Shown: in pieces, positions 45,857 to 55,157 of the stretch
Layout of the letters: every line of letters begins with the position of its first letter
Numbering within the stretch: position 1 is the first letter of the stretch
Assembly: GCA_017466455.1 (NCBI GenBank)
Contig: JAFTUD010000002.1
Location: 235,913-299,912 of the forward strand
Reading direction: 5' to 3'
Length of the DNA stretch: 64,000 bases
Origin: Clostridia bacterium
GTDB lineage: Bacteria; Bacillota_A; Clostridia; Oscillospirales; CAG-272
Notes under the pieces: generated by a model
Databases searched by the model: none
Told to the model about the DNA's origin: nothing
The model's input: the letters and a program-made list of their open reading frames with translations, nothing else
Made by a program: the position numbers and the translations under genes

Positions 45857-46576
45857 ATGGAAAAAGTAGCTTTAATAACGGGCGGTAGCCGTGGAATCGG
45901 TGCCTGTGCAGTTGAAAAATTTTCTTCTTTAGGATACAAGGTTGCCTTCACTTATCTCAATTCTGATGAGAAGGCGCTTAATTTGTCAAAAAAATTCGGT
46001 GCGTTAGCTATAAAAGCAGATATGTCTGTTAGCTCCGAGGTTTCACGGGCGATAAATGCCGTGCTTGAAAAATACGGAAAAATTGATATTCTTATAAACA
46101 ATGTCGGAATATCCGAATTTGCACTTTTGACTGACATTACTGATGATATGTGGCATAAGATGATAAACACAAATCTATCAAGTGCTTTTTTCGCATCAAG
46201 AGCCGTGCTTTCTCAAATGATAAACAGGAAAAACGGTTGTATTATCAACATTTCCTCAATGTGGGGTGAGGTTGGCGCGTCCTGCGAGGTACATTATTCC
46301 ACCGCAAAAGCGGGCTTAATCGGCTTCACAAAGGCACTTGCGAAGGAGGTTGGACCTTCAGGCATTCGTGTGAACTGCGTTTGCCCCGGAGATGTAGATA
46401 CGGATATGAATGCTTCTCTTGCCCCAAGCGACATTGAAGCAATCAAAAACGATACACCTCTTGGCAGAATTGCCAGCACCGAGGATATTGTAAACACAAT
46501 TTTATTCTTGGCAAGCGATAATGCGTCATTTATCACAGGTCAAATTGTAGGCGTAAACGGTGGATATGTAATCTAA
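45857..46576 (+). CDS. SDR-family 3-oxoacyl-ACP reductase-like (FabG-like)
   Basis: The 239-residue SDR has TGGSRGIG at 8-15, NNVGIS at 81-86, catalytic S134, Y147 and K151 (HYSTAKAGLIGFTKALAKE), and the C-terminal VNGGYVI typical of FabG. It would reduce a 3-oxo-acyl or sugar/steroid substrate with NADPH. The true substrate is uncertain because the gene is alone, not in a fab cluster. It starts at ATG 45857 after GAGAGGA. Confidence 0.88.
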   Translation: MEKVALITGGSRGIGACAVEKFSSLGYKVAFTYLNSDEKALNLSKKFGALAIKADMSVSSEVSRAINAVLEKYGKIDILINNVGISEFALLTDITDDMWHKMINTNLSSAFFASRAVLSQMINRKNGCIINISSMWGEVGASCEVHYSTAKAGLIGFTKALAKEVGPSGIRVNCVCPGDVDTDMNASLAPSDIEAIKNDTPLGRIASTEDIVNTILFLASDNASFITGQIVGVNGGYVI

Positions 46577-46582
46577 TAAGAC

Positions 46583-46621
46583 AAAAAAATAGAGGCAGGA
46601 AATTTCCTGCCTCTATTTTTT
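46583..46621. terminator. Bidirectional terminator between FabG-like gene and hydA
   Basis: AAAAAAATAGAGGCAGGAAA-TTTCCTGCCTCTATTTTTT: a 16-bp perfect stem with A and T runs on both sides. Confidence 0.88.
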
Positions 46622-46622
46622 A

Positions 46623-48365
46623 TTAGTTACGGCCACGCTTTACATATGATGTATGGAGAACCTCATGAGCCTTGTGGCTACCTGGCTTTCCAAAATATTC
46701 ATCATAAAGCATCTTAACTGCAGAGTTTTCATGTGACTTTCTCAAATCCATGTTCTTGTCAGCAGTGTAAAGAACGCTTGCACGAAGCTCACGAAGGTTT
46801 ACATTGTTTCTAACAACTGCAGGCTGAGTTGGCTGTCCACCACCGTTTACGCAACCGCCTGGGCATGCCATAATTTCAATGAAATCAACCTTTTCTTCGC
46901 CATTCTTAACAGCATTAAGAAGCTTCTTAGCATTTGCTGTTCCGCTTGCAACTGCAACCTTAATTTCCTTACCGCCAAGTGTGTAAGTAGCTCTCTTGAT
47001 GCCCTCAATTCCACGAACATCGTTGAACTCAAGCTTTTCAAGAGGCTTGCCCTCGATAACCTCAGCTGCGGTACGAAGAGCTGCTTCCATAACACCACCG
47101 GTAGCACCGAAGATTGCACCAGCACCGGAACCAATTCCAAATGGAACATCAAACTTAGCATCATCAAGTGATCTGAAGTCAATTCCTGCTTGCTTAATCA
47201 TTCTTGCAAGCTCTCTTGTTGTGATAGCAACATCAACATCAGGAACGCCTGCAGCGTTTTGATGATCTCTTGTAACCTCAAATTTCTTTGCAGTACAAGG
47301 AATTACTGATACAAAGAAGATATCCTTTGGATCAAGTCCTGCCTTTTGTGCATAGTATGTCTTATACATTGCACCGAACATTTGTTGTGGTGACTTGCAG
47401 GATGAAAGATTGTCAGTAAACTCTGGGAAATAATGCTCACAATACTTAACCCATCCAGGTGAGCAGGATGTGATAAGCGGGAGGTTCTTTCCTTCCTTAA
47501 ATCTTTCAAGGAACTCTGTTGCCTCTTCCATAATGGTAAGGTCAGCTGTGAGGTTCATATCATATACGCCGTCAAAGCCAAGAGCCTTAATAGCTGCAAC
47601 CATCTTGCCCTCAGTATCAGTGCCGGGAGCATAGTCAAAGCACTCACCAATAGTAGCTCTTACAGAAGGAGCTGCACAAATTGCAACATGCTTTGTCGGG
47701 TCAGCAATAGCGCTAAGAACCTTTGCAGTGTCATCCTTTTCATAAAGAGCGCCAACTGGGCAAGCAACAACGCACTGTCCGCATCCGATACATGATGTTT
47801 CACCGAGCATTCTTTCAAATGCACTTGCGATATGTGTATCAAATCCACGGTCGTTTGCACCGATTACGCCAATGCCCTGCATATTCTTACATGCAGCAAC
47901 GCAGCGACGGCAAAGGATACACTTTTCATTGTCACGAACGATGAACGGTGTTGACTCATCAAGAGGATAAGCGTTGTTATTGCCAACGAAGTGATCCTCA
48001 TCTACTCCATACTCAAGGCAGAGCTTTTGAAGCTCACAGCTTGTAGAACGGATACATGTCAAGCACTTCTTCTTATGAGCAGAAAGAACAAGCTCAAGGT
48101 TTGTCTTTCTTGTTTGTCTGATTTTTGGAGTGTTTGTATAAACCTCCATGCCCTCATTTACAGGATATACGCATGCTGCAGCAAGTCCTCTTGCTCCCTT
48201 AACCTCTACAAGGCAAAGACGGCAAGCACCGATTTCATTGATATCCTTAAGGTAGCAAAGTGTAGGAATATCAATTCCTGCATATCTTGCAGCTTCAAGA
48301 ACTGTTGAATTAGCGGGAACGGAATATTCTCTATCGTTAATTTTAATATTTACCATATTTTCCAT
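46623..48365 (-). CDS. hydA: [FeFe] hydrogenase catalytic subunit HydA (NADH-dependent, group A)
   Basis: The 580-residue subunit oxidises or produces H2. From the N-terminus it has a plant-type [2Fe-2S] domain (CYLKDINEIGACRLC), a Cys/His cluster region (AHKKKCLTCIRSTSC), two [4Fe-4S] motifs (CILCRRCVAAC and CIGCGQCVVACPVG), and the H-cluster motifs TSCSPGW, IPCTAKKFE and MACPGGCVNGGG. The modular layout and adjacent HydB/HydC indicate the electron-bifurcating trimer, using NADH and ferredoxin together. The start is taken as ATG 48365 after GGAGGGG; 48380 is the alternative. Confidence 0.94.
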   Translation of the reverse strand: MENMVNIKINDREYSVPANSTVLEAARYAGIDIPTLCYLKDINEIGACRLCLVEVKGARGLAAACVYPVNEGMEVYTNTPKIRQTRKTNLELVLSAHKKKCLTCIRSTSCELQKLCLEYGVDEDHFVGNNNAYPLDESTPFIVRDNEKCILCRRCVAACKNMQGIGVIGANDRGFDTHIASAFERMLGETSCIGCGQCVVACPVGALYEKDDTAKVLSAIADPTKHVAICAAPSVRATIGECFDYAPGTDTEGKMVAAIKALGFDGVYDMNLTADLTIMEEATEFLERFKEGKNLPLITSCSPGWVKYCEHYFPEFTDNLSSCKSPQQMFGAMYKTYYAQKAGLDPKDIFFVSVIPCTAKKFEVTRDHQNAAGVPDVDVAITTRELARMIKQAGIDFRSLDDAKFDVPFGIGSGAGAIFGATGGVMEAALRTAAEVIEGKPLEKLEFNDVRGIEGIKRATYTLGGKEIKVAVASGTANAKKLLNAVKNGEEKVDFIEIMACPGGCVNGGGQPTQPAVVRNNVNLRELRASVLYTADKNMDLRKSHENSAVKMLYDEYFGKPGSHKAHEVLHTSYVKRGRN

Positions 48366-48379
48366 TTGTAACCCCTCCA

Positions 48380-50281
48380 TTAACCTTTGTAAATTGCCTG
48401 GAACTTCTTACATGTAGGTAGACAAGCTCCGCACTTAACGCACTTATCAGGATCAATCTTCATTGATGGAAGCTTGTGACCCTCTGCGATGTAATCAGTT
48501 TTGCTAATAGCATCCGCAGGACATTGTCTTGCGCACATACCGCATCCGATACATTTATCAAGGTCAATCTTATATGTAAAGAGATTCTTACATACGCCAG
48601 CGGGACACTTCTTGTCAACAATATGAGCGATATACTCATCACGGAAGTTTGCAAGAGTTGAAAGAACAGGGTTTGGAGCTGTTTGACCAAGACCGCAAAG
48701 TGATGCACTCTTGATATAGTTAGCAAGCTCCTCAAGCTTATCAAGGTCTTCCATTTCGCCGTTTCCGTCAGTAATCTTATTAAGGATTTCAAGAAGTCTT
48801 ACAGTACCTATACGACATGGAGCGCACTTACCGCAGGACTCATCAACTGTGAACTCAAGGAAGAACTTAGCAAGGTCAACCATACATGTGTCCTCGTCCA
48901 TAACGATAAGACCGCCTGAGCCCATCATTGAGCCTTGAGCAATCAAGTTGTCATAGTCGATTTCAACATCGTACTTAGAAGCAGGGATACATCCACCGGA
49001 AGGTCCGCCTGTTTGAGCAGCCTTGAACTTCTTTCCGTTAGGAATACCGCCACCGATTTCTTCAACAACCTCACGAAGAGTTGTTCCCATAGGAATTTCA
49101 ACAAGACCGGTATTTGTGATCTTACCACCAAGAGCAAATACCTTTGTTCCCTTTGATTTCTCAGTTCCCATAGATGAGAACCATGAAGCACCCTTCAAGA
49201 TGATTTGAGGAATGTTTGCATATGTTTCAACATTGTTAATGATAGTAGGCTTGCCGAAAAGTCCCTTTACTGCCGGGAATGGAGGACGCGGGCGTGGCTC
49301 ACCACGGTTACCCTCAATAGAGGTAAGAAGTGCTGTTTCCTCACCGCATACGAAAGCACCAGCACCAAGTCTGATTTGCATATCAAACTCAAAGTCAGTG
49401 CCAAGAATGTTCTTTCCGAGAAGTCCTTGCTTTCTCGCCTCATCAATAGCAGCTTGAAGTCTATTAACAGCGATAGGATACTCAGCTCTTACATATACAT
49501 AACCTTGATTAGCGCCGATTGCATAGCCTGCAATAGCCATAGCCTCGATAAGCGCGTGCGGGTCACCCTCAAGGATTGAACGGTCCATAAATGCACCTGG
49601 GTCTCCCTCGTCACCGTTACATACAACATACTTTTGACCCTTAGGCTGAGCTGCAGCAAATTGCCACTTTCTACCAGTTGGGAATCCACCGCCACCACGG
49701 CCACGGATGCCAGAGTCGAGGATTTCCTTAATAACCTCATCAGGAGTCATTTCGGTAACAACCTTAGCAAGAGCAAGGTAACCATCTGTTCCTATGTATT
49801 CGTTGATGCAATGTGGGTCAACAACTCCGCAGTTACGAAGTGCAACACGCTTTTGCTTCTTATAGAATGCTGTTTCGTTAAGAGAAAGAATTTGATCTCC
49901 GCTTATTGTTTCGGAATACAAATACTTCTTAACAGGATTTCCACCAACAAGATGCTCCTTTACAATTTCCTCAACATTGTCAATTTCAATTCTTGAGTAG
50001 AATGTTCCTTCGGGATATACGATAACGATAGGGCCAAGTGCGCAAAGACCGAAGCAACCGGTAAGAACTACTTGAACCTTGTCAGCAAGTCCAACCTCAG
50101 CAAGCACATTCTCCATCTTTTCCTTAATTTGAACACTCTTTGAAGAGGTGCAACCAGTACCACCGCAAATAAGAACATGCTTTTCATACTTGCTCTTTAC
50201 TGTTGATCCGCTTTTGCGATAAGCAACCTCGTTAGCATATGCGTCTCTAATAGCAATAAGATCTGATTTAGTTTTAATCAT
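48380..50281 (-). CDS. hydB: HydB: NADH-binding flavoprotein subunit of bifurcating hydrogenase (NuoF-like)
   Basis: The 633-residue subunit has an N-terminal thioredoxin-like [2Fe-2S] region (HVLICGGTGCTSSKS, TGCFGLC), a NuoF core with NADH/FMN loops (IRGRGGGGFPTGRKW, NGDEGDPGAFMDR, GAGAFVCGEETAL, ESCGKCAPCRIGT), and two C-terminal ferredoxin motifs (CIGCGMCARQCP, CVKCGACLPTC). It is the site of electron bifurcation between NADH, ferredoxin and H2. The start ATG 50281 fits the family N-terminus (MIKTKSDLIAIRDAY); the frame is open from 50302. Confidence 0.94.
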   Translation of the reverse strand: MIKTKSDLIAIRDAYANEVAYRKSGSTVKSKYEKHVLICGGTGCTSSKSVQIKEKMENVLAEVGLADKVQVVLTGCFGLCALGPIVIVYPEGTFYSRIEIDNVEEIVKEHLVGGNPVKKYLYSETISGDQILSLNETAFYKKQKRVALRNCGVVDPHCINEYIGTDGYLALAKVVTEMTPDEVIKEILDSGIRGRGGGGFPTGRKWQFAAAQPKGQKYVVCNGDEGDPGAFMDRSILEGDPHALIEAMAIAGYAIGANQGYVYVRAEYPIAVNRLQAAIDEARKQGLLGKNILGTDFEFDMQIRLGAGAFVCGEETALLTSIEGNRGEPRPRPPFPAVKGLFGKPTIINNVETYANIPQIILKGASWFSSMGTEKSKGTKVFALGGKITNTGLVEIPMGTTLREVVEEIGGGIPNGKKFKAAQTGGPSGGCIPASKYDVEIDYDNLIAQGSMMGSGGLIVMDEDTCMVDLAKFFLEFTVDESCGKCAPCRIGTVRLLEILNKITDGNGEMEDLDKLEELANYIKSASLCGLGQTAPNPVLSTLANFRDEYIAHIVDKKCPAGVCKNLFTYKIDLDKCIGCGMCARQCPADAISKTDYIAEGHKLPSMKIDPDKCVKCGACLPTCKKFQAIYKG

Positions 50282-50301
50282 CTTTAATTTCCGTCCCTTC
50301 A

Positions 50302-50796
50302 TCAGTTATACTTGTCAAGAATGCCCTTAATCATATCAGGGGTGAGTCTTCCGTAAACCTCTTCGTTTACAGTAAGAACCGGAGCAAGTCCGCACGCACC
50401 GATACAACGAGTTGCATCAAGGCTAAACTTTCTGTCGTCTGAAATTTCACCATTTTTAATGCCGAGCAACGACTCAAGCTTGTCCATAAGCAAGCCAGAA
50501 CCCTTTACATAGCAAGCAGTTCCAAGGCAAACTGCTACTGCATATTCGCCCTTAGGATTGAGAATGAATTGTGAATAGAAGGTTGCAACTCCGTATACCT
50601 CTGAAAGTGATACGTCCATGCCTCGTGCAATATGCTTTTGAACTTCAATAGGAAGATAGCCATAAATATCCTGTGCCTTTTGAAGAACGGGCATAAGCGC
50701 ACCCTGTTCGCCCTTGTGCTCTGCAATGACAGCGTCAAGTCTTGCCTCTTGCTCTTTTGTGCCATTGAAAGCAACTGTTGTGAGTTTCTTTTTCAT
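50302..50796 (-). CDS. hydC: HydC: [2Fe-2S] subunit of bifurcating hydrogenase (NuoE-like)
   Basis: The 164-residue thioredoxin-like ferredoxin subunit has the four [2Fe-2S] cysteines in CLGTACYVKG and CIGACGLAPV, typical of NuoE/HydC. It passes electrons into HydB. First of the three hydrogenase genes, overlapping or abutting hydB. AAGGAGATATT precedes the ATG. The gap from mrp is only 36 nt, without a terminator. Confidence 0.93.
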   Translation of the reverse strand: MKKKLTTVAFNGTKEQEARLDAVIAEHKGEQGALMPVLQKAQDIYGYLPIEVQKHIARGMDVSLSEVYGVATFYSQFILNPKGEYAVAVCLGTACYVKGSGLLMDKLESLLGIKNGEISDDRKFSLDATRCIGACGLAPVLTVNEEVYGRLTPDMIKGILDKYN

Positions 50797-50832
50797 AGAA
50801 TATCTCCTTTATAAAATTTTTATTATCGTAAA

Positions 50833-51666
50833 TTAAGAGTTGGTCTTCTTCTCTATTACCTCAGATGCATTGTCGAGATAATCGTTTTCCATAAGCTCTA
50901 TTATTCCCTTATCGCAAAGAGATGCAAGCTTTGGATCCATTGGAAGCTTACCAAGAATATCATATCCGTATTTCTCAGATATTTCGTTTAATTTTCCTTC
51001 TCCAAAGATGTTAATTGCCTTTCCGCAATCTGGGCAAACAACATAGCTCATATTCTCTACAAGTCCCAAAACAGGAACATTCATAAGCTGAGCCATCTTT
51101 GCAGCCTTTTCAACAATCATAGAAACCAAGTCTTGAGGAGTTGTTACAATAACTATTCCGTCAAGTGGAAGTGATTGAAATACAGTTAGCGGCACATCTC
51201 CGGTTCCCGGAGGCATGTCAATAAACATATAATCTATTTCATCCCAAACAACATCGGTCCAAAACTGCTTTACAGTTCCTGCAATAACAGGGCCTCTCCA
51301 AACAACAGGACGCGTTTCATCCTCCATAAGAAGGTTAACAGACATTACATCAATACCGGTCTTTGTTGTTATAGGAAGCAAATGAATACCGTCGGATAAA
51401 GCCCTTTCCTTAAGACCAAATGCCTTTGGAATTGACGGTCCCGTGATATCCGCATCCAAAATTGCTGTTTTAAATCCTTTTCTTTGCATCAATACCGCAA
51501 GCATTGATGTAACAATTGATTTTCCAACACCGCCCTTGCCGCTTACGACTCCAATAACATGCTTAACGGAGCTTAGCTCATTGAGCTGCTCCTTTGGTAT
51601 AGCCTGTTGTCTTGAAGAACAGTTAGCAGAGCATGTGGAACAATCATGAGTGCATTCTTCTGCCAT
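50833..51666 (-). CDS. mrp: Mrp/NBP35-family Fe-S carrier ATPase
   Basis: The 277-residue P-loop protein has a Cys-rich N-terminus (ECTHDCSTCSANCSS), the deviant Walker A GKGGVGKS, DADITGPSIPK, MPPGTGDVPL and the C-terminal CPDCGK pair. These are Mrp/NBP35 features, carriers of Fe-S clusters. Its place directly upstream of the hydrogenase operon suggests a role in maturing the many clusters of HydABC; that is inference. The start is ATG 51666 after AAAGGAAAAG; the frame is open to 51681. Confidence 0.9.
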   Translation of the reverse strand: MAEECTHDCSTCSANCSSRQQAIPKEQLNELSSVKHVIGVVSGKGGVGKSIVTSMLAVLMQRKGFKTAILDADITGPSIPKAFGLKERALSDGIHLLPITTKTGIDVMSVNLLMEDETRPVVWRGPVIAGTVKQFWTDVVWDEIDYMFIDMPPGTGDVPLTVFQSLPLDGIVIVTTPQDLVSMIVEKAAKMAQLMNVPVLGLVENMSYVVCPDCGKAINIFGEGKLNEISEKYGYDILGKLPMDPKLASLCDKGIIELMENDYLDNASEVIEKKTNS

Positions 51667-51722
51667 GACTTTTCCTTTCATTATTTATTATAATTTAACT
51701 ATAATCTAATTTAGTCCCATAT

Positions 51723-51751
51723 ATTCTACTACAATAGATTACATTTTTCAA
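51723..51751 (-). promoter_or_regulatory. Sigma-A type promoter of mrp-hydCBA
   Basis: Minus strand TTGAAA (51746-51751), 17-nt spacer, TAGAAT (51723-51728). Confidence 0.7.
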
Positions 51752-51774
51752 GTCCTTTGAGCAAAATTTTTATG

Positions 51775-53430
51775 TTAAATTTTTAATTTCGTTACTTTAT
51801 ACTCATTTGTAACCAAATTTTTGACATCATAATCAACATAAATAAATGAATTATCGCTCCTTAAAATAGTTGCCGAGCGCTTTATTCCCTTTTTCCTTCT
51901 CGTAGATGAATCTTGATCAAGAAAATTCAAAATTTCCTTTATCTTCGGAGATTTAACCTTCAAAAATTCGGGAAGAACACCCATTCTGTTTGTCGCGAGT
52001 CTATCTTGTGCCATGCAGTCCCGAAGCACAAGCGGATCAACCCTATCCATTTTTGAAGCGAATTCATATACAAGCTCTGAAAACTCATCAAGTGTTCTCG
52101 TTTTTTCATTATTCTTGATATAAGCTCCACAGTCAAAATAAAAATCAAACGCGTTGTCAGCTAAGCTGTGAATATACCTTACAGTTCTTGAAAATCTGCC
52201 CGAATTATAAAGCCTGTCAAAGATATCATCCACAACATGAAGCCCTTTAAGCTCATCCCCGCTTATCCATGGTGTGCTTTTTATTTCATACGGTGGCTCT
52301 TTGTCGAATTCAAGCCTATATTCGTTTGATTTTTCTCTCAATTCAGAGCCGTGAAGTAGCTTTAAAAATCCGAGCTGAACAACATGCGCACCAAGAGAAA
52401 CAGCCTCGTTAAAGCTTTGAGAAAAGCTATTCAAATCCTCATACGGCAATCCCGAAATCAAGTCAAGATGAACATGAATATTGCCTATCTCCAAAAGCCT
52501 TTGAATATTGATTTTGAGGCGTGATGTGTTTGTTTTTCGGTTTATTTCATTTAGCGTTTTCTTATTGAATGATTGCAGTCCAATCTCCATTTGTATCAGT
52601 CCTGCCCTTGCTCTTGAAAGCGTACTTATAAGCTCATCATCTAAGATATCACCCTCTATTTCAAAATGGAAGCACACTCCCTCGGGGATTTCAGATTTTG
52701 ATTTTTCTATTATAAATTCAAACAGCTCTTTTGCTCTTTTTTTATCGGCATTAAAAGTCCTGTCAATAAACTTTACGGTCTTTGTTCCGCTGTTCGCAAG
52801 CAACAAAATGTTTTTCTTCGATTCATCAAGATCAAAAAAACGCACTCCGCCACAGCGTCCAGATAAGCAAAAGGCGCATTTATACGGACAACCTCTGCTC
52901 GTTTCTATGTAGGATATTCTTCCGTCTAAGCACCTCAAATATTCTTCTGTATAAGGGGACGGGGGATCATCGCACGAGGTATGCGGCGATTTAATCACTA
53001 ATCCATTATCTCCTCTATAACACAGCCCGGGAATATCCTCAAGCGGAGCGCCGTCACACACCATAGCAAACGGAAGCTCGCCTTCTCCCGAAATTATATA
53101 GTCAACATAGCTATGCTCACCCAGCACTCTCTTAGCATTATAGCTAACCTCAGGTCCTCCAAGCAGAATTTTAACATTTTTGCGTGCTTTTATTTCCCGA
53201 GAAATCTCCAAAATAAGAGATACATTCCAAATATACACGGAAAAAGCGATTAAATCTATATCCTTTTGTAGGATTTCATCTATGATTTTATCCTTACTTT
53301 CATTTATTGTCGTTTCATAAATTTCACATTTCACGCACTCGCAGTACCTTTCCGCAGATGCCTTTAAGTACCACGGAGCAAGTGAGGAATGTATAAATTT
53401 TGAATTCAAAGCACATATCAATGCCCTCAC
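51775..53430 (-). CDS. B12-binding domain radical SAM protein (DUF4080 type)
   Basis: The 551-residue protein has an N-terminal B12-binding Rossmann domain (about 1-130, with IIDEILQKDIDLIAFSVYIWN and ILLGGPEVSYNA), a radical SAM core with the cluster motif CPYKCAFC at 181-188, ELP and SGLPYEDLNSF features, and a C-terminal domain matching DUF4080 in layout. The substrate is unknown; related enzymes methylate or rearrange. It starts with GTG at 53430, 6 nt after AGAGGTG; an ATG overlaps out of frame. Single-gene unit. Confidence 0.85.
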   Translation of the reverse strand: MRALICALNSKFIHSSLAPWYLKASAERYCECVKCEIYETTINESKDKIIDEILQKDIDLIAFSVYIWNVSLILEISREIKARKNVKILLGGPEVSYNAKRVLGEHSYVDYIISGEGELPFAMVCDGAPLEDIPGLCYRGDNGLVIKSPHTSCDDPPSPYTEEYLRCLDGRISYIETSRGCPYKCAFCLSGRCGGVRFFDLDESKKNILLLANSGTKTVKFIDRTFNADKKRAKELFEFIIEKSKSEIPEGVCFHFEIEGDILDDELISTLSRARAGLIQMEIGLQSFNKKTLNEINRKTNTSRLKINIQRLLEIGNIHVHLDLISGLPYEDLNSFSQSFNEAVSLGAHVVQLGFLKLLHGSELREKSNEYRLEFDKEPPYEIKSTPWISGDELKGLHVVDDIFDRLYNSGRFSRTVRYIHSLADNAFDFYFDCGAYIKNNEKTRTLDEFSELVYEFASKMDRVDPLVLRDCMAQDRLATNRMGVLPEFLKVKSPKIKEILNFLDQDSSTRRKKGIKRSATILRSDNSFIYVDYDVKNLVTNEYKVTKLKI

Positions 53431-53449
53431 ATAATCACCTCTTATTTTT

Positions 53450-53478
53450 ATTTTAACAAATTTTTTTCTTCATGTCAA
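53450..53478 (-). promoter_or_regulatory. Consensus sigma-A promoter of the radical SAM gene
   Basis: Minus strand TTGACA (53473-53478), 17-nt spacer, TAAAAT (53450-53455). Confidence 0.75.
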
Positions 53479-53525
53479 TCGCTCTTGTACGAAATTAAAT
53501 TTTATTTTTATTTAATATATAATAC

Positions 53526-53554
53526 TTGACAAACTTGTCCCTTAGTGATAAAAT
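53526..53554 (+). promoter_or_regulatory. Consensus sigma-A promoter of the polysaccharide module
   Basis: TTGACA (53526-53531), 17-nt spacer ending GTGA, TAAAAT (53549-53554). Confidence 0.8.
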
Positions 53555-53594
53555 AGAGTTACTTATGAATTGATTGTGGGGTTTGACATATACG

Positions 53595-54335
53595 ATGACT
53601 GATTTACATTGTCACGCTCTGTTCGATATAGACGATGGAGCAACGGATTTTTATGCTATGGCAAAAATGCTGAGCATCGCTTATGATGATGGAATCCGTG
53701 ATATATGCTTCACTCCTCATTTCAAGCAATATGTTTTTGAAAATGATGATGATGATATTCTATCATATTCGCAAAAAATCGCCACGAATTTCAAATTGGC
53801 GTTGGAATATGCCTCTGAGCATTATCCCGACATGAATTTGTATCTTGGCAACGAAATTATGTTTCACCATGACATTGTTAGTTCTATATCCTCAAAACAG
53901 TGCCTACCTATTGCGGACACATCGTATGTTCTTATAGAATTCAAACCAAGCACTCCGTTTTTTGAAATGCGCTCTGCACTTTCTAATTTGTTGAGAAAAG
54001 GGTTTTTCCCTGTTTTGGCTCATGTTGAACGGTATTGCGATTTGGTTTCGGATTTTTCCAAGGTTCGCGAGCTTTCCGAGCTTGGCGTGCTAATCCAAGT
54101 AAACGCATCATCAATTCTAAAATTCAAATTTGGCAAAAGTGCCCGATTCATCAAAAAGCTGTTTAAAAATTCGCTTGTTGATTTAATTGCAACCGATGCA
54201 CACGACACCGAGCATTATGCCCCGCTTATGTCAGGTGCTGTCGCTATTATTTCAAGAAAATATGGTGAGCAGATTGCGAAAAAGGTTTCATGTACCACGC
54301 CAAAAATGATTTTATCAAATCAAAAAAAGCATTAA
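53595..54335 (+). CDS. PHP-domain tyrosine-protein phosphatase (CpsB/YwqE-like)
   Basis: The 246-residue protein has the PHP metal-binding motifs: DLHCHALFDIDDG at the N-terminus, CFTPHF, an E in GNEIMFHHD, AHVERY and DAHD near the end. The family is Mn-dependent phosphatases that dephosphorylate the BY-kinase CpsD. Position right before the Wzz-like and kinase genes agrees. The start is uncertain: ATG 53595 gives the family's usual length, but the GGGG site is 13 nt away; TTG codons at 53574 and 53583 are alternatives. Confidence 0.83.
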   Translation: MTDLHCHALFDIDDGATDFYAMAKMLSIAYDDGIRDICFTPHFKQYVFENDDDDILSYSQKIATNFKLALEYASEHYPDMNLYLGNEIMFHHDIVSSISSKQCLPIADTSYVLIEFKPSTPFFEMRSALSNLLRKGFFPVLAHVERYCDLVSDFSKVRELSELGVLIQVNASSILKFKFGKSARFIKKLFKNSLVDLIATDAHDTEHYAPLMSGAVAIISRKYGEQIAKKVSCTTPKMILSNQKKH

Positions 54336-54345
54336 GGAGATTAAA

Positions 54346-55143
54346 ATGGACTCAACCACTAACGTTAATGTAAAAGAGGAAAACGAGCTTGATATAAGAG
54401 ATATTGCGAACTATCTCTTGGGTAAAATTTGGATCGTTATCCTTGCAATCGTATGCTTTGCTGTTGTTGCTATAATTTTCACAAGCACAATCACCCCAAT
54501 GTATACATCAAATTCAACCATGTTTATCATAAACACCCAAAACTCAACCTCATCGCAAACCACAAGCGACTGGACCGTTGGTCGCCAGCTTGCTATTACA
54601 AGCCCCGAGCTTGTTGATGAAAGATTTTGCAAAAATGTTGCAGTTGCTCTCTTCTCCGAGTTTGACGCAAATTCAGATTTTGCAAAATATATTCAAGAGC
54701 AACAAATCAACATCCCTGTTGATGAGAAGGAATTTGATGAGTTTACAACCGCATGGGGAAAGAAAATTTTCTCAAGCCTGAAGGTTACATCTGATGATGA
54801 AACATGTATAGTAACCTTTAGCGCAACTACCACAAGTCCTGTTCTTTCCAAGCATTTTGCAACAGTTGCTGCAGATCAGTTCGGCGACTACATTAATGAT
54901 TTCATGAATTCTAATACAATCAGAACCACCGTTGCAAAGGAAGGTAAGGTAAGCAATTCTCCATCTAATATTCATATGGGTAGAAATGCTATTCTTGCAG
55001 GCGTTGTTGGTGCTGTTTTGGCTTGTATTGTGTTGATTATCGTCTTCATGTTTGATGATAAAATCAAGACTGCTGATGATATTGATCGCTACCTCGGTCT
55101 TAGCGTTCTTGGCGTTATCCCCGAAATTGATGTTGAAGGCTAA
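54346..55143 (+). CDS. Capsular polysaccharide chain-length modulator (Wzz/YveK-like, kinase activator)
   Basis: The 265-residue protein has an N-terminal membrane helix at about 29-47 (IWVILAIVCFAVVAIIF), an extracytoplasmic part of about 165 residues rich in Asn/Ser/Thr, and a C-terminal helix at about 213-235 (NAILAGVVGAVLACIVLII) with a short cytoplasmic tail containing DIDRYLGLSVLGVIPEID, the typical kinase-docking end. It regulates polymer length and activates the downstream tyrosine kinase. AAGGAG lies before the ATG, 10 nt after the upstream stop. Confidence 0.87.
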   Translation: MDSTTNVNVKEENELDIRDIANYLLGKIWIVILAIVCFAVVAIIFTSTITPMYTSNSTMFIINTQNSTSSQTTSDWTVGRQLAITSPELVDERFCKNVAVALFSEFDANSDFAKYIQEQQINIPVDEKEFDEFTTAWGKKIFSSLKVTSDDETCIVTFSATTTSPVLSKHFATVAADQFGDYINDFMNSNTIRTTVAKEGKVSNSPSNIHMGRNAILAGVVGAVLACIVLIIVFMFDDKIKTADDIDRYLGLSVLGVIPEIDVEG

Positions 55144-55157
55144 GGAGGGAGATAAAG

